A stretch of DNA of 64,000 bases. Origin: Rhizobium bangladeshense. Its GTDB lineage: Bacteria; Pseudomonadota; Alphaproteobacteria; Rhizobiales; Rhizobiaceae. This document shows positions 26,541 to 35,208 of this stretch, one piece after another. Location of the stretch: assembly GCF_017357245.1 (NCBI RefSeq), contig NZ_CP071612.1:1615001-1679000 (forward strand), read 5' to 3'. The position numbers and the translations under genes are program-made. The stretch's first letter is position 1; the number at the start of each line of letters is the position of its first letter. Below the pieces are notes generated by a model. The model had not been told where the DNA came from. It worked only from the letters and a program-made list of their open reading frames with translations, and did no database searches.

Positions 26541-28739
26541 ATGACAATTTCATCCCGCAAGGCAGCGCTTGCTGCCGTGCTTCTCGCATCTGTTGCCTTT
26601 CCCGCTGCGGCTGAGCCGGTCTTCAACCGCGTCGCCTCCTTCCCGGTCGCCCAGAACCTGCCTGGTGACAAGGACAAGCTGTCGGTGACATCGGCAGAAA
26701 TCATCACCGCGACCGACGACGGCAACACCCTGATCTATAGCGACAGCCCGCTCGGTGCGATCGGCTTCATTGACATCACCGACGCCAAGGCCCCGAGAGC
26801 CGCCGGCGCGCTTATGATGGATGGCGAGCCGACATCGGTCACCTCGAGCGCCGGCAAGGCGCTGGTTGCCGTCAACACCTCCCAAAGCAAGACCAAGCCC
26901 TCAGGCCGCCTCGCAATCGTCGACGTGGCGACGAAGAAGATCGAGAGTACCTGCGATCTCGGCGGCCAGCCGGATTCGATCGCCCTCAACAAGGATAAGA
27001 CGCTCGGTGCCATCGCGATCGAAAACGAGCGCGACGAAGACGTCAATGACGGCAAGATCCCGCAGATGCCGGCCGGCGACCTCGTCGTCTTCCAGGTCAA
27101 GAACGGCACAGTCGATTGCGGCACCACCAAGCACGTGGCGCTGACCGGGCGTGCCGGTGTCGCCCCCGAAGATCCGGAGCCGGAATTCGTCGCTTTCAAC
27201 GGCCTGAACGAAATTGCCCTGACGCTGCAGGAAAATAACGAGATCGTCATCATCGACGCCAACACGGCTCAGGTGAAGACCCACTTTACCGCCGGCAGCG
27301 CCGATCTCTCCGGCATTGACACGAAGCGCGACGGCGCCCTGAAATTCTCAAGCGAATCGAAAGGTGTGCTGCGCGAGCCTGATGCCGTGAAGTGGCTGGA
27401 CGACAACCGCCTCGTCGTTGCCAATGAAGGCGATTACCAGGGCGGCTCGCGCGGCTTCACCATCTTCGACAAGACGGGCAAGGTCCTCTACGAATCGGGC
27501 GCATCCTTCGAACGCGCCGTTTCCCATATCGGCCATTATCCCGAAAGCCGTTCGGGATCGAAAGGTGTCGAGCCGGAAGGTCTCGAAGTCGCCAAGTTCG
27601 GCGACGATAATTATTTCTTCCTGCTCGCCGAGCGCGCCTCGATCGTCGGCGTCTATAAGGATACCGGCGCCGATCCCGAACTCGTCCAGCTGCTGCCGTC
27701 AGGTATTTCGCCGGAAGGCGCGATCGCGATTCCCCAGCGCAATCTCTTTGCCACCGCAAATGAACTCGACCTCGGAAAGGATGGCGGCGCGCGCTCGCAT
27801 GTGATGATCTACGAGCGTTCGGAAGGCGAAAGAGCCTATCCGCAGATCGTCTCCGCCGAGAAGGATGGCAATCCGATCGGTTTCGCAGCGCTTTCGGGTC
27901 TCGCCGCCGTTCCCGGCAAACCGGGCATGCTCTACGCCGTCAGCGACAGCGTTCTGGGCTCGCAGCCGACGATCTACACGATCGACGCCAGCAAGAAGCC
28001 GGCGGTCATCACCGACGCGCTGGTCGTCAAGCGTGACGGCACTCCGGCCCAGAAGCTCGACATAGAAGGCATCGCGGCTGCCGCCGACGGTTCCTTCTGG
28101 CTGGCCTCGGAAGGGTATAGCGAACGCCTCGTCCCGCATGCCCTCTACAACGTCAATGCCAAGGGCGACATCAAGGCCGAGATCGCCCTGCCGAAGGAAT
28201 TTGCCGCCAACGAAATCCGCTACGGCTTCGAGGGCGTCACCATTGTCGGCACCGGCGACGATGCCACGCTCTGGATGGCCGTCCAGCGCGAGTGGGGTGA
28301 TGACGAGAAGGGCTTCGTGAAGCTCGTCTCCTACAATCCGAAGAAAAAGGAATGGGGCGCCGTGCGCTATCCGCTCGACAAGACGGAAAGCGGCTGGGTC
28401 GGACTGTCCGAGATTTCCGCCCACGGCGACAGCGTCTACATCATCGAGCGCGACAACCTGGTCGGCGACGCCGCCAAGCTGAAGAAGCTCTACAAGGTCG
28501 CAATCTCCGACCTGAAGCCGGGCAAGCTCGGTGGCGAACTGCCTGTCGTCAGGAAGACGGAAGCCCATGATTTCATAGGCGACCTGAAGTCGGCCACCAA
28601 CGGCTACGTTCTCGACAAGCTGGAAGGTTTTGCCTTCGACGCATCGGGCAAGGCCTATGGCGTGACCGACAATGACGGTGTGAGCGACTCCTCCGGCGAA
28701 ACATTGTTCTTCCCGGTCAACCTGACCGCCACTAACTGA
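26541..28739 (+). CDS. Secreted esterase-like/phytase-family beta-propeller protein
   Basis: Exported protein of 732 residues with a clear signal peptide (MTISSRKAALAAVLLASVAF, cleavage near AAA-EP at about 24). The body looks like two beta-propeller-type regions: the first (about 30-290) has repeated SDSPLGAIGFIDI, RLAIVDV and NEIVIID strands; the second (about 310-730) resembles the esterase-like activity of phytase domain (KGVEPEGLEVAKFGDDNYFF, KLDIEGIAAAADGSFWLASE, VLDKLEGFAFDASGKAYGVTDNDG). Acidic clusters could bind metal. A perfect Pho box upstream suggests a role in scavenging organic phosphate, an inference. The start at 26541 has a GGGGG site. Confidence 0.85.
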   Translation: MTISSRKAALAAVLLASVAFPAAAEPVFNRVASFPVAQNLPGDKDKLSVTSAEIITATDDGNTLIYSDSPLGAIGFIDITDAKAPRAAGALMMDGEPTSVTSSAGKALVAVNTSQSKTKPSGRLAIVDVATKKIESTCDLGGQPDSIALNKDKTLGAIAIENERDEDVNDGKIPQMPAGDLVVFQVKNGTVDCGTTKHVALTGRAGVAPEDPEPEFVAFNGLNEIALTLQENNEIVIIDANTAQVKTHFTAGSADLSGIDTKRDGALKFSSESKGVLREPDAVKWLDDNRLVVANEGDYQGGSRGFTIFDKTGKVLYESGASFERAVSHIGHYPESRSGSKGVEPEGLEVAKFGDDNYFFLLAERASIVGVYKDTGADPELVQLLPSGISPEGAIAIPQRNLFATANELDLGKDGGARSHVMIYERSEGERAYPQIVSAEKDGNPIGFAALSGLAAVPGKPGMLYAVSDSVLGSQPTIYTIDASKKPAVITDALVVKRDGTPAQKLDIEGIAAAADGSFWLASEGYSERLVPHALYNVNAKGDIKAEIALPKEFAANEIRYGFEGVTIVGTGDDATLWMAVQREWGDDEKGFVKLVSYNPKKKEWGAVRYPLDKTESGWVGLSEISAHGDSVYIIERDNLVGDAAKLKKLYKVAISDLKPGKLGGELPVVRKTEAHDFIGDLKSATNGYVLDKLEGFAFDASGKAYGVTDNDGVSDSSGETLFFPVNLTATN

Positions 28740-28760
28740 GTTCGCGTTCCCATGAAAATG

Positions 28761-28794
28761 AAAGGCCGGGTTTAGCTCCCGGCCGGTTTCATTT
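28761..28794 (+). terminator. Terminator after the esterase-like gene
   Basis: GGCCGGG (28764-28770) and CCCGGCC (28778-28784) form a perfect 7-bp stem with a 7-base loop, followed by GGTTTCATTT. Convergent genes meet here, so it may serve both. Confidence 0.75.
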
Positions 28795-28820
28795 GCCGGT
28801 TTGCCCCTGAACAGCCTGGC

Positions 28821-29720
28821 CTACGCCATGAGTTTAGGCAATGCAGCCGCCAATGCGTCGACAGCAAGACGAGTTCTGAGCGGCAGATGTGGTGTCTGCA
28901 GCCACAGCGCATGACAATCATACGGGAATTCTGGCTCGTCCGGCAGCACCACCACCAGCATCCCTGCCTGCACACGGTCCCGGATAAGCCAGGAGGGCAA
29001 CCAGGCGAGCCCCATGCCTGCCGTTGCCGCATCAGCAATGGCATCGAGGTCGTCGAGCCTCAAACGGCCCTTGGGCCTGATTTCAGTCGGTGGCTCGTCG
29101 CCGCGCGGAAAAAGCCACGGGCGGAGCCGGGCGGAGCGGGCATATACGATTGCATCGTGCCTGCCGAGATCCTCGAGCCGCTCGGGCCTGCCTTGGGCAT
29201 CGAGATAGGCTGGCGAGGCGCAGACCACCATGCGCTGGCGCGCGACACGGCGCGCGATGACGCCAGACCTGTCCTCCAACTCGCCAGTGCGGATCGCGAG
29301 ATCGTAGCCGCCCTCCGCGAGGTCGATGACAGGATCGCTGAGCGATAGATCAAGTTCGAGGTTCGGATGCCGCTGGGCGAGTTCGATTAGGATCGGGACC
29401 ACGCAGCGCCGACCGAAATGAACGGGCATGGTGACGCGCAGCCTTCCGCAGGGTTCGGAAAGATGATCGACTGCTAGCGCATCCGCAGCCTCGGTCTCCG
29501 CAAGGATCACCCGGCAGCGCTCGTAATAGGCGCGTCCGAAATCCGTCAGGCTCTGGCGACGCGTCGTCCGGTTGAGGAGGCTCACACCCAGGCGCTCCTC
29601 AAGAAAGCGGATATGCTTGCCGACCATCGGTCCGGACAGGCCAAGCGCCGCGGCCGCCGCTGCGAATGAGCCCAGATCGACGGCCTTCACGAAGACGGCC
29701 ATGCTGGTGAGACGATCCAT
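28821..29720 (-). CDS. LysR-family transcriptional regulator
   Basis: LysR-type regulator of 299 residues: helix-turn-helix at MDRLTSMAVFVKAVDLGSFA through GPMVGKHIRFLEERLGVSLL, then LNRTTRRQSLTDFGRAYYE and a substrate-binding domain (CGRLRVTMPVHFGRRCVVP). It falls with the subgroup often annotated next to oxidoreductases that respond to quinones or aldehydes. It is divergent from the quinone-oxidoreductase-like gene at 29825 with a 104-base shared gap, so that gene is the probable target. Confidence 0.9.
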   Translation of the reverse strand: MDRLTSMAVFVKAVDLGSFAAAAAALGLSGPMVGKHIRFLEERLGVSLLNRTTRRQSLTDFGRAYYERCRVILAETEAADALAVDHLSEPCGRLRVTMPVHFGRRCVVPILIELAQRHPNLELDLSLSDPVIDLAEGGYDLAIRTGELEDRSGVIARRVARQRMVVCASPAYLDAQGRPERLEDLGRHDAIVYARSARLRPWLFPRGDEPPTEIRPKGRLRLDDLDAIADAATAGMGLAWLPSWLIRDRVQAGMLVVVLPDEPEFPYDCHALWLQTPHLPLRTRLAVDALAAALPKLMA

Positions 29721-29824
29721 ATTGCAAACTCGTGGTTTCTTCTGTCTTGCCTTTTGGCCAATTTATCTTCTGGAGGCGGCTTGGCATAGATCATTCGGTT
29801 CAATCATTTTGGAGTTGATATCGA

Positions 29825-30814
29825 ATGGCACGTGTAATCCGCTTTCGTGAGCTTGGCGGTCCCGAGGTTCTCCGCATCGAGGATGTAGTGATTCCCGCGC
29901 CCCAGCCGGGGTTGGTTCAGATCCGCGTCAAGGCGCTGGGCATCAATCGCGCTGAAGCTTTGTTGCGGTCAGGCGCCTATATCGAAACTGCGCCGCTGCC
30001 CTCGGGCCTCGGCCTCGAAGCGGCTGGTATCATCGAGGCGGTGGGCGAGGGGGTGGATGGGTTTGTGCCCGGCGACCATGTCAGCATCATCCCGCCCATC
30101 TCTATGGTCCGGTGGCCGGCTTATGCGGAACTCATAACCTTTCCCGCCGAATTCGTCGTCAGGCATCCGCCGACGCTGTCCTGGGAAGCCGCCGCTGCCG
30201 TCTGGATGCCATATTTGACGGCCTACGGCGCACTCATCGACATTGCGAGGTTGAGCAAAGGTGATTTCGTCGCCGTGACCGCGGCATCGAGCAGCGTGGG
30301 ACTTGCTGCGATCCAGATTGCCAACAAGGTCGGTGCGACGCCGATTGCGATTACCAGGACCTCCGTCAAGCGTCAGGCATTGCAAGATGCCGGTGCTGCG
30401 CATGTCCTCGCTTCACAGGAGGAAGATCTGCAAATGAAGCTGAAGGCCGTCGCCGGCCCGGATGGCGTGCGGGTCGTCTTCGATGCCGTCGCCGGCCCCA
30501 TCTTCGAGCCGCTGAGCGCGGCAATGTCATCGGGCGGCATTGTCATCGAATATGGCGGATTGGACCCCGAGCCGACGCCGTTTCCGCTCCGTGCGGTGCT
30601 CGGCAAAGGCCTGACCCTACGCGGTTATCTCGTCCATGAGATTGTCCGCGATCCGGCGCGGCTGCAGGCTGCAAAGACCTTTATTCTCGAAGGGCTCGCG
30701 TCCGGCGCGCTGGAGCCTGTCATATCAAGGACATTCCCCTTCGAGCAGATCGTCGAGGCACACCGCTTCCTGGAATCGAACGAGCAGTTCGGCAAGATTG
30801 TCGTGACGGTCTGA
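29825..30814 (+). CDS. Quinone oxidoreductase-like MDR family protein
   Basis: NAD(P)H-dependent oxidoreductase of the medium-chain dehydrogenase/reductase superfamily, 329 residues. An N-terminal GroES-like domain (KALGINRAEALLRSGAY, LGLEAAGIIEAVGEGVDGFV) is followed by a Rossmann cofactor domain (VTAASSSVGLAAIQIANKVG near 157). Catalytic and structural zinc cysteines are not seen, so it is closer to quinone oxidoreductases than to zinc alcohol dehydrogenases. The substrate is unknown. The start has a TTGGAG site. It is likely regulated by the divergent LysR gene. Confidence 0.87.
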   Translation: MARVIRFRELGGPEVLRIEDVVIPAPQPGLVQIRVKALGINRAEALLRSGAYIETAPLPSGLGLEAAGIIEAVGEGVDGFVPGDHVSIIPPISMVRWPAYAELITFPAEFVVRHPPTLSWEAAAAVWMPYLTAYGALIDIARLSKGDFVAVTAASSSVGLAAIQIANKVGATPIAITRTSVKRQALQDAGAAHVLASQEEDLQMKLKAVAGPDGVRVVFDAVAGPIFEPLSAAMSSGGIVIEYGGLDPEPTPFPLRAVLGKGLTLRGYLVHEIVRDPARLQAAKTFILEGLASGALEPVISRTFPFEQIVEAHRFLESNEQFGKIVVTV

Positions 30815-30838
30815 TTCCGTCCTACTTGGGAAAATGTC

Positions 30839-30870
30839 TCAAGCCCGGCCAGGCGGACAGCCGGGCTTGA
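30839..30870. terminator. Perfect 11-bp hairpin between convergent genes
   Basis: TCAAGCCCGGC (30839-30849) and GCCGGGCTTGA (30860-30870) are perfect complements with a 10-base loop, midway between the stops of the oxidoreductase and the aldo/keto reductase genes. There is little T-run, but place and strength suggest a shared terminator. Confidence 0.6.
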
Positions 30871-30885
30871 ACGGGCTGTCAGGGC

Positions 30886-31872
30886 TTACCAGCGCTGATG
30901 CACATGCGGCGCGATCAGTCGCTCGTAAATCTCGCGTGTCGCCGCCATGACGTCAGCCGAGAGCGGCGCGAGATCCGCGGCCGCCGCATTGGCTCTCGCC
31001 TGTTCGGCATTGCGGGCGCCTGGGATGACGACAGTGACGGCTTCAGCCATAAGGATCCAGCGTAGCGCAAAGGCGGCCATGGTGGCGCCCTGAGGCACCA
31101 GCTTGCGCACTTCCTCGACTGCCTGCAGCCCGACCTCGAGAGGTACGCCCGCAAAGGTCTCGCCGACATCGAAAGCTTCGCCGTGGCGGTTGAAATTGCG
31201 GTGGTCGTCGCTGGCAAACTGCGTCTCGCGACTTATCTTGCCGGAGAGAAGGCCGCTTGCCAGCGGTACGCGGGCGATGATCGCCACGTTCCTGCGGCGC
31301 GCTTCCGTGAAGAACAGATGGTCGGGGCGCTGGCGGAAGATGTTGTAGATGATCTGGGTGCTAACGACGCCAGGATATTCGATCGCCTTCAGCCCGTCCT
31401 CGACCTTTTCGACGCTGACGCCGTAACCCTTGATCTTGCCGGCCTTCTGTAGCGCGTCGAGGCCCTCGAAGACCTCGGGCTGGTAAAGCACTTCGCGCGG
31501 CGGGCAGTGCAACTGTACGAGATCGAGACTGTCGACCGCAAGATTCTTGAGGCTGCGGTCGATGAAGCCTTCGAGATTGGCCTTGCTATAGCCTTCCGCG
31601 ACATGTGGGTTGAGGCGGCGGCCTGCCTTGGTCGCGACCATCGGGCGCTCGCCGCCGCGCGTCTTCAACACATCGGCAATGATCTTTTCCGAGCGACCAT
31701 CGCCGTAAACATCCGCCGTGTCGATGAACGTCATTCCGGCATCGAGTGCGGCATTCAGCGCCGCCCGCCCGTCCGCCTCGCTGATATCGCCCCAGGAGCC
31801 GCCGATCTGCCAGGCGCCGAAGCCGATATTGGTGACGGTGAAAGGCATGCGGCCGAAAGCATGGTGTCTCAT
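30886..31872 (-). CDS. Aldo/keto reductase
   Basis: NADPH-dependent carbonyl reductase of the aldo/keto reductase superfamily, (beta/alpha)8 barrel, 328 residues. The catalytic tetrad is visible: Asp and Tyr in FIDTADVYGDGRSE, Lys in MVATKAGRR, and His in LVQLHCPP. The cofactor-binding end is VTVVIPGARNAEQARANAAA. The substrate is unknown. I start at ATG 31872, preceded by GGGGAG, rather than at the frame's first ATG at 31968. It is divergent from the small cupin gene at 32018, with 145 bases between. Confidence 0.9.
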   Translation of the reverse strand: MRHHAFGRMPFTVTNIGFGAWQIGGSWGDISEADGRAALNAALDAGMTFIDTADVYGDGRSEKIIADVLKTRGGERPMVATKAGRRLNPHVAEGYSKANLEGFIDRSLKNLAVDSLDLVQLHCPPREVLYQPEVFEGLDALQKAGKIKGYGVSVEKVEDGLKAIEYPGVVSTQIIYNIFRQRPDHLFFTEARRRNVAIIARVPLASGLLSGKISRETQFASDDHRNFNRHGEAFDVGETFAGVPLEVGLQAVEEVRKLVPQGATMAAFALRWILMAEAVTVVIPGARNAEQARANAAAADLAPLSADVMAATREIYERLIAPHVHQRW

Positions 31873-32017
31873 GAAAAAATCTCCCCAGGTTATGAAGAAA
31901 TGCTGGCCTATCAGGCGGGCGGCCGTGCGGCAATTGCCGATCCGGCTTTGACGTGTCGCCTCGATCAAATATCGTCGTACCGCAGAGCTTCAACAGCATG
32001 GAAGGAAAGGAACGATC

Positions 32018-32419
32018 ATGGAGATCAAACCCGCCGGCTCCAGCCCCTCGATGAAACCGCCCGCCGACTATTTCACCGGCGCCGTGCGCCAGGATCCGCT
32101 GATCGAGCCGCCGGCGCCGGCCCGGGTGAGGGCAACCTCTGTCACCTTCGAACCGGGCGCTCGCACGGCCTGGCACACGCATCCGCTCGGCCAGACGCTG
32201 ATCGTCACCTCAGGCAAGGGCCTCGCCCAGAGCTGGGGCGGCGACATTCGCGAGATCCGCGCCGGCGACACCGTGTGGTTTGCGCCGGGCGAAAAACACT
32301 GGCACGGCGCTGGCCCGGACACGGCGATGACGCACATCGCCATTCACGAGGCATTGGACGGCAGCCATGTCGCCTGGATGGAAAAAGTCAGCGACGAACA
32401 ATATTCCGGCAAGCCGTAA
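32018..32419 (+). CDS. Cupin-domain protein
   Basis: Small cupin of 133 residues. The two cupin motifs supply metal ligands: [20 protein letters not shown] and [20 protein letters not shown]. Relatives are variously annotated as carboxymuconolactone-decarboxylase-associated cupins or hydroxynitrile-lyase-like cupins; the activity here is unknown. A double GGAAGGAAAGGA stretch gives a good ribosome-binding site. It is divergent from the aldo/keto reductase and convergent with the methyltransferase, whose stop is 5 bases away. Confidence 0.85.
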   Translation: MEIKPAGSSPSMKPPADYFTGAVRQDPLIEPPAPARVRATSVTFEPGARTAWHTHPLGQTLIVTSGKGLAQSWGGDIREIRAGDTVWFAPGEKHWHGAGPDTAMTHIAIHEALDGSHVAWMEKVSDEQYSGKP

Positions 32420-32424
32420 GCTGA

Positions 32425-33030
32425 TCAAAGGCGCTTCAGGCAATAGGAAAAATGCGCATGCGATTCGACCGTCAGGAATTCGAATTGCCAGCCATAATCC
32501 TTGCAGAATTTCGTAACCGCCTCGACGACGCCGTAGACGATTGGCTTGACCGTGTTGCCGGTGCAGAAATCATGGCCGGCAATGCGTCCTGTCCGCTTCA
32601 CCTTCTTATCGCAGAGCAGGAGCTCCTGCCAGGTGAGCTCGAACGAATGGTCGGTGTCGATATAGGCCCAGTCGAGGAAGTCGTCTTCGAATTCGGCGAG
32701 CTGTTCGAGCGACGTGCCTTGCATCAGGTGCAGCCGGCCGGCTTCGATCTCGGCGGCGAAATTCGTGTGGATCGCGTCGAGCCCGGAGCTGTAGCGATCC
32801 ATCGACCAGGGATCGATGAGATAAAGCTGCGCCGGGCGATTTTTTTCCAGGATCTCCGCCGTATATTCGCCAAAGGCTGCGCCCACCTCGACGCCGATGC
32901 CGCCATTCGGAATCCGGTAGAGCAACTCGCCGCGATTCGGCAGCAGCCGGGCGTTTTCCAAATGATGGGCGCTGAGCGGGGTGCGCGGCATGCTCGCCCG
33001 CAGTGCCTGCCTTTCTTCACGTGTCTTCAT
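32425..33030 (-). CDS. Class I SAM-dependent methyltransferase
   Basis: Rossmann-fold methyltransferase of 201 residues with a motif I-like segment GIGVEVGAAFGEYTAEIL near 44, an acidic motif II-like LYLIDPWSM, and the later DWAYIDTDHSFELTWQELLL. The acceptor is unknown. The start at 33030 (MKTREERQALRASM) is the family-like beginning; an upstream in-frame ATG at 33141 would add a non-conserved leader and run through the Pho-box-like site. That site, at 33103-33120, points towards this gene. Confidence 0.82.
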   Translation of the reverse strand: MKTREERQALRASMPRTPLSAHHLENARLLPNRGELLYRIPNGGIGVEVGAAFGEYTAEILEKNRPAQLYLIDPWSMDRYSSGLDAIHTNFAAEIEAGRLHLMQGTSLEQLAEFEDDFLDWAYIDTDHSFELTWQELLLCDKKVKRTGRIAGHDFCTGNTVKPIVYGVVEAVTKFCKDYGWQFEFLTVESHAHFSYCLKRL

Positions 33031-33102
33031 CTCTGATCTCGGAATTGGGGCGGCTGACGGCCCTGATGCGGTTCGAGGGGAACGTAGGAGCAGCCGATGC
33101 GG

Positions 33103-33120
33103 ATGACAACGGCATGACAA
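33103..33120 (-). promoter_or_regulatory. Pho-box-like direct repeat
   Basis: On the minus strand TTGTCAT-GCCG-TTGTCAT: two identical 7-base repeats spaced by four, differing from the CTGTCAT consensus only at the first base of each. It points at the methyltransferase gene whose start is 73 bases away, with a TACGTT -10-like hexamer beyond. Confidence 0.6.
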
Positions 33121-33194
33121 GAATTTGCTTCTTTCCGACAAAGCGTTAAGTTTTGCCTGTAGACCGACGAAAGAGCCCTGGGAGGAGCGATTTC

Positions 33195-33557
33195 ATGAGA
33201 CGGACGTGGCCTGAAGAGTTCAATGCAATCATAGCCGATGCCGAAGAAGTGATGCTGGAATCGTCCGCTGAGACAGGCGCCGGCGAGCCGCTGCACCGGA
33301 AAGCGCTGAAGGCGCGCATCACCATGGAAGATTACGAGCGAATCTGGCCGCTCGCCGAGATGCGTTTCCGGTTGAGCGAGGAGAAATTCGCCGGCAAGGC
33401 CATCACCCTCATCACTACCAACCCACATTACCATCCCTGGCATCCAAAGGATGGCGGCAGCGTCGAATCCGTCTCGGACAGCGGCCGCCACTACAAGACG
33501 GATTACCTCGTCGTGCATTTCCTGCTCGATGACGTAAGGGAAACCTCGCCCGCCTGA
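33195..33557 (+). CDS. Hypothetical protein
   Basis: Protein of 120 residues that I do not recognise. It appears cytoplasmic: no signal peptide or membrane helix, acidic overall, with a helical first half (EEFNAIIADAEEVMLESS) and a His-rich segment TTNPHYHPWHPKDGG near 75. A strong GGGAGGAG ribosome-binding site supports the ATG at 33195 and real translation. It is divergent from the methyltransferase gene and is followed by the MITE-like element. Confidence 0.7.
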   Translation: MRRTWPEEFNAIIADAEEVMLESSAETGAGEPLHRKALKARITMEDYERIWPLAEMRFRLSEEKFAGKAITLITTNPHYHPWHPKDGGSVESVSDSGRHYKTDYLVVHFLLDDVRETSPA

Positions 33558-33644
33558 CGGGCCGCCCCGGCGTTGGCGGAGGCGACGCCGGGCGCGCTGA
33601 CGCCGAGTTGATCCCTAACCCTGATGACAATGGCGGCGATATCG

Positions 33645-34000
33645 TTAGAGCTTTTCCGGGTTAGCCTGAAGAATTCTGTTGGCTCAAACGGAGTCGGTTG
33701 GTCGACCGGCCGGCGCGCGGCGTAGCCCAGCTCTGCGGCCAAGCCGGCCGGTCGATCAGCCGGCCCGTTTCAGCCAACCTCCCGCAGATTTGCGTGGCAA
33801 ATCTGCACGACCCCAGAATCACCGGACGCACTTGTCGCTTCGCCACGGCCAAGCGGTGCGGCCGGTGGGCCGGGCATCTCTAGCCAGGATCAAGGCGATT
33901 GGCTCGGACGTACCTTTGGGTATGCCCTTCGTCGATCGCCTTTGCCCTGACGAAAACCTGCTCCGGCAGAATGCTTCAATGTAACCCGGAAAAGCTCTAA
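33645..34000. mobile_element. MITE-like element with 19-bp terminal inverted repeats
   Basis: A 356-bp non-coding block bounded by perfect 19-bp inverted ends, TTAGAGCTTTTCCGGGTTA at 33645-33663 and its complement at 33982-34000. The ends extend to 38 bp with 32 matches. Inside are a second inverted repeat of about 37 bp (33678-33714 with 33743-33778) and a 10-bp hairpin (33784-33806). Both ends contain TA, compatible with IS630-type TA target duplication. No transposase is encoded, so it would depend on one supplied in trans. It accounts for most of the 479-base gap before the peroxidase gene. Confidence 0.75.
33678..33778. repeat. Long internal hairpin of the MITE-like element
   Basis: Left arm 33678-33714 and right arm 33743-33778 are near-complementary, with identical GTTGGCT, AAACGG and TCGACCGGCCGGC blocks in register. 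The loop is 28 bases. The folded RNA or single-stranded DNA would be very stable. Confidence 0.75.
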
Positions 34001-34036
34001 GCTCCCGGAACGATCCTTGCCAATTTGGAGGTTCCC

Positions 34037-34585
34037 GTGACGGGCAATGTGCTGGATATTCGGGTGAAATCACTGAATGGTCGACAGACCGAACTGAACG
34101 AATACCAGGGCAGGGTGCTCCTGATCGTCAACGTCGCCTCGAAATGCGGGCTGACGCCGCAATATGAGGGGCTTGAAAGGCTCTATAGGGAAAAGCGCGA
34201 CCGCGGCTTCGTCATCGCCGCTTTCCCCGCCAACGATTTCAAGGGTCAGGAACCTGGCACCGACGCCGAAATCCTCGATTTCTGCACCAGCACCTACGAT
34301 GTCACCTTCCCGATCTTCGCCAAGATTTCGGTCAAGGGTGAGGCCCAGCACCCGCTCTACCGGCAACTGACCAAATCGGGCGTGAAGACGACGGGCGATG
34401 GTCCGATGCGCGAACGCCTGAAAGCCCATGGCATTTCAGGCGGCGACGAGGACGACATTCTCTGGAATTTCGAAAAATTCCTGATTGGCCGCGACGGCAA
34501 GGTCGTCGCCCGCTTTGCGCCCGATGTGACGGCAGATGATTCGCGGCTAGTTTCGGCGGTGGATCAGGAACTGGCGAAGGGATGA
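34037..34585 (+). CDS. Glutathione peroxidase family protein
   Basis: Thiol peroxidase of the glutathione peroxidase/BtuE family, 182 residues, reducing hydroperoxides with glutathione or thioredoxin. The peroxidatic Cys37 is in NVASKCGLTPQY, the partner Gln in FPANDFKGQEPG, and the Trp/Asn in DDILWNFEKFLI. The GTG at 34037 is the start because GGAGG lies 6 bases before it; a TTG at 34025 is in frame but sits upstream of that site. It is monocistronic. Confidence 0.92.
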   Translation: MTGNVLDIRVKSLNGRQTELNEYQGRVLLIVNVASKCGLTPQYEGLERLYREKRDRGFVIAAFPANDFKGQEPGTDAEILDFCTSTYDVTFPIFAKISVKGEAQHPLYRQLTKSGVKTTGDGPMRERLKAHGISGGDEDDILWNFEKFLIGRDGKVVARFAPDVTADDSRLVSAVDQELAKG

Positions 34586-35132
34586 GTTGCCAGCAGGCTG
34601 AGCAGGATCTTCAGATCCCGAGCACGGTCACAAGCGGAGGCGTAAAGTCCTTGAAGCCCAGTCTCGGCTGGTCGCACCTTCTGTCAAACTTCGTCTTCGG
34701 TACGTGGCGCAGGCATTTCGGATTCGTCTTGAATGCGTATCCGGGCAGACTGACATATGTCGCGCTTGGCGCGCAAAGGGCAATCGCGATGCACAACGTC
34801 AATGCGGAACATAGAGTTCTCATGGCACCCCCCGCGCCGCAAGCCTTCAACCGTGGAGACTTCCGGGCGACGAATAGTCTCACTTTTGCGCGCCCCCATC
34901 CATTCGCCCAATAGGAGGTGCGCGGAGGCTGGAGTAGTCCGTTTTGGTGGAGATCCGTTTCCAGACGGCGCGTATTTGACCTGCCGGACAGCTATGCTGC
35001 GCAGGAACGTCTTGCCGAATGCCGCGTCGCGTTCATAGCCGACGGCTTCAGAGGCAGTTACCTGCATGAGCCAATCAGCGCACATGTGACCGCGGCAGTC
35101 GACATCACTCTTGGGAACTTGAGGGGGAGGAA
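34586..35132. other. 547-base gap with no supported gene
   Basis: Between the peroxidase gene and tRNA-Val I see a 110-residue plus frame (34582-34914) and a long minus frame running out of tRNA-Val (to 34684). Neither has a convincing ribosome-binding site, a family resemblance or a plausible protein composition. No second copy of the tRNA 3' end is visible, so there is no sign of an integrated island. Confidence 0.5.
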
Positions 35133-35208
35133 TGGTGGGCGATGAGAGACTCGAACTCCCGACATCCTCGGTGTAAACGAGGCGCTCTACCAACTGAGCT
35201 AATCGCCC
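35133..35208 (-). tRNA. tRNA-Val (anticodon TAC)
   Basis: A 76-nt cloverleaf on the minus strand: acceptor GGGCGAT/ATCGCCC, D-arm AGCTCAGTTGGTAGAGC, anticodon loop TTTACAC within CTCG/CGAG stems, T-arm GGGAGTTCGAGTCTCTC, and an encoded 3' CCA. Confidence 0.96.

Noticed and set aside
33679..33984. 101-residue frame inside the MITE-like element
   Set aside because: The sequence is made of inverted repeats; there is no ribosome-binding site and the composition is that of a palindromic repeat.
34684..35193. 169-residue minus-strand frame starting inside tRNA-Val
   Set aside because: Its first 20 residues are translated tRNA sequence, and the rest resembles no protein family.
35133..35208. tRNA-Val as an integration site of a genomic island
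   Set aside because: No integrase, no repeat of the tRNA 3' end and no foreign gene block lies next to it.
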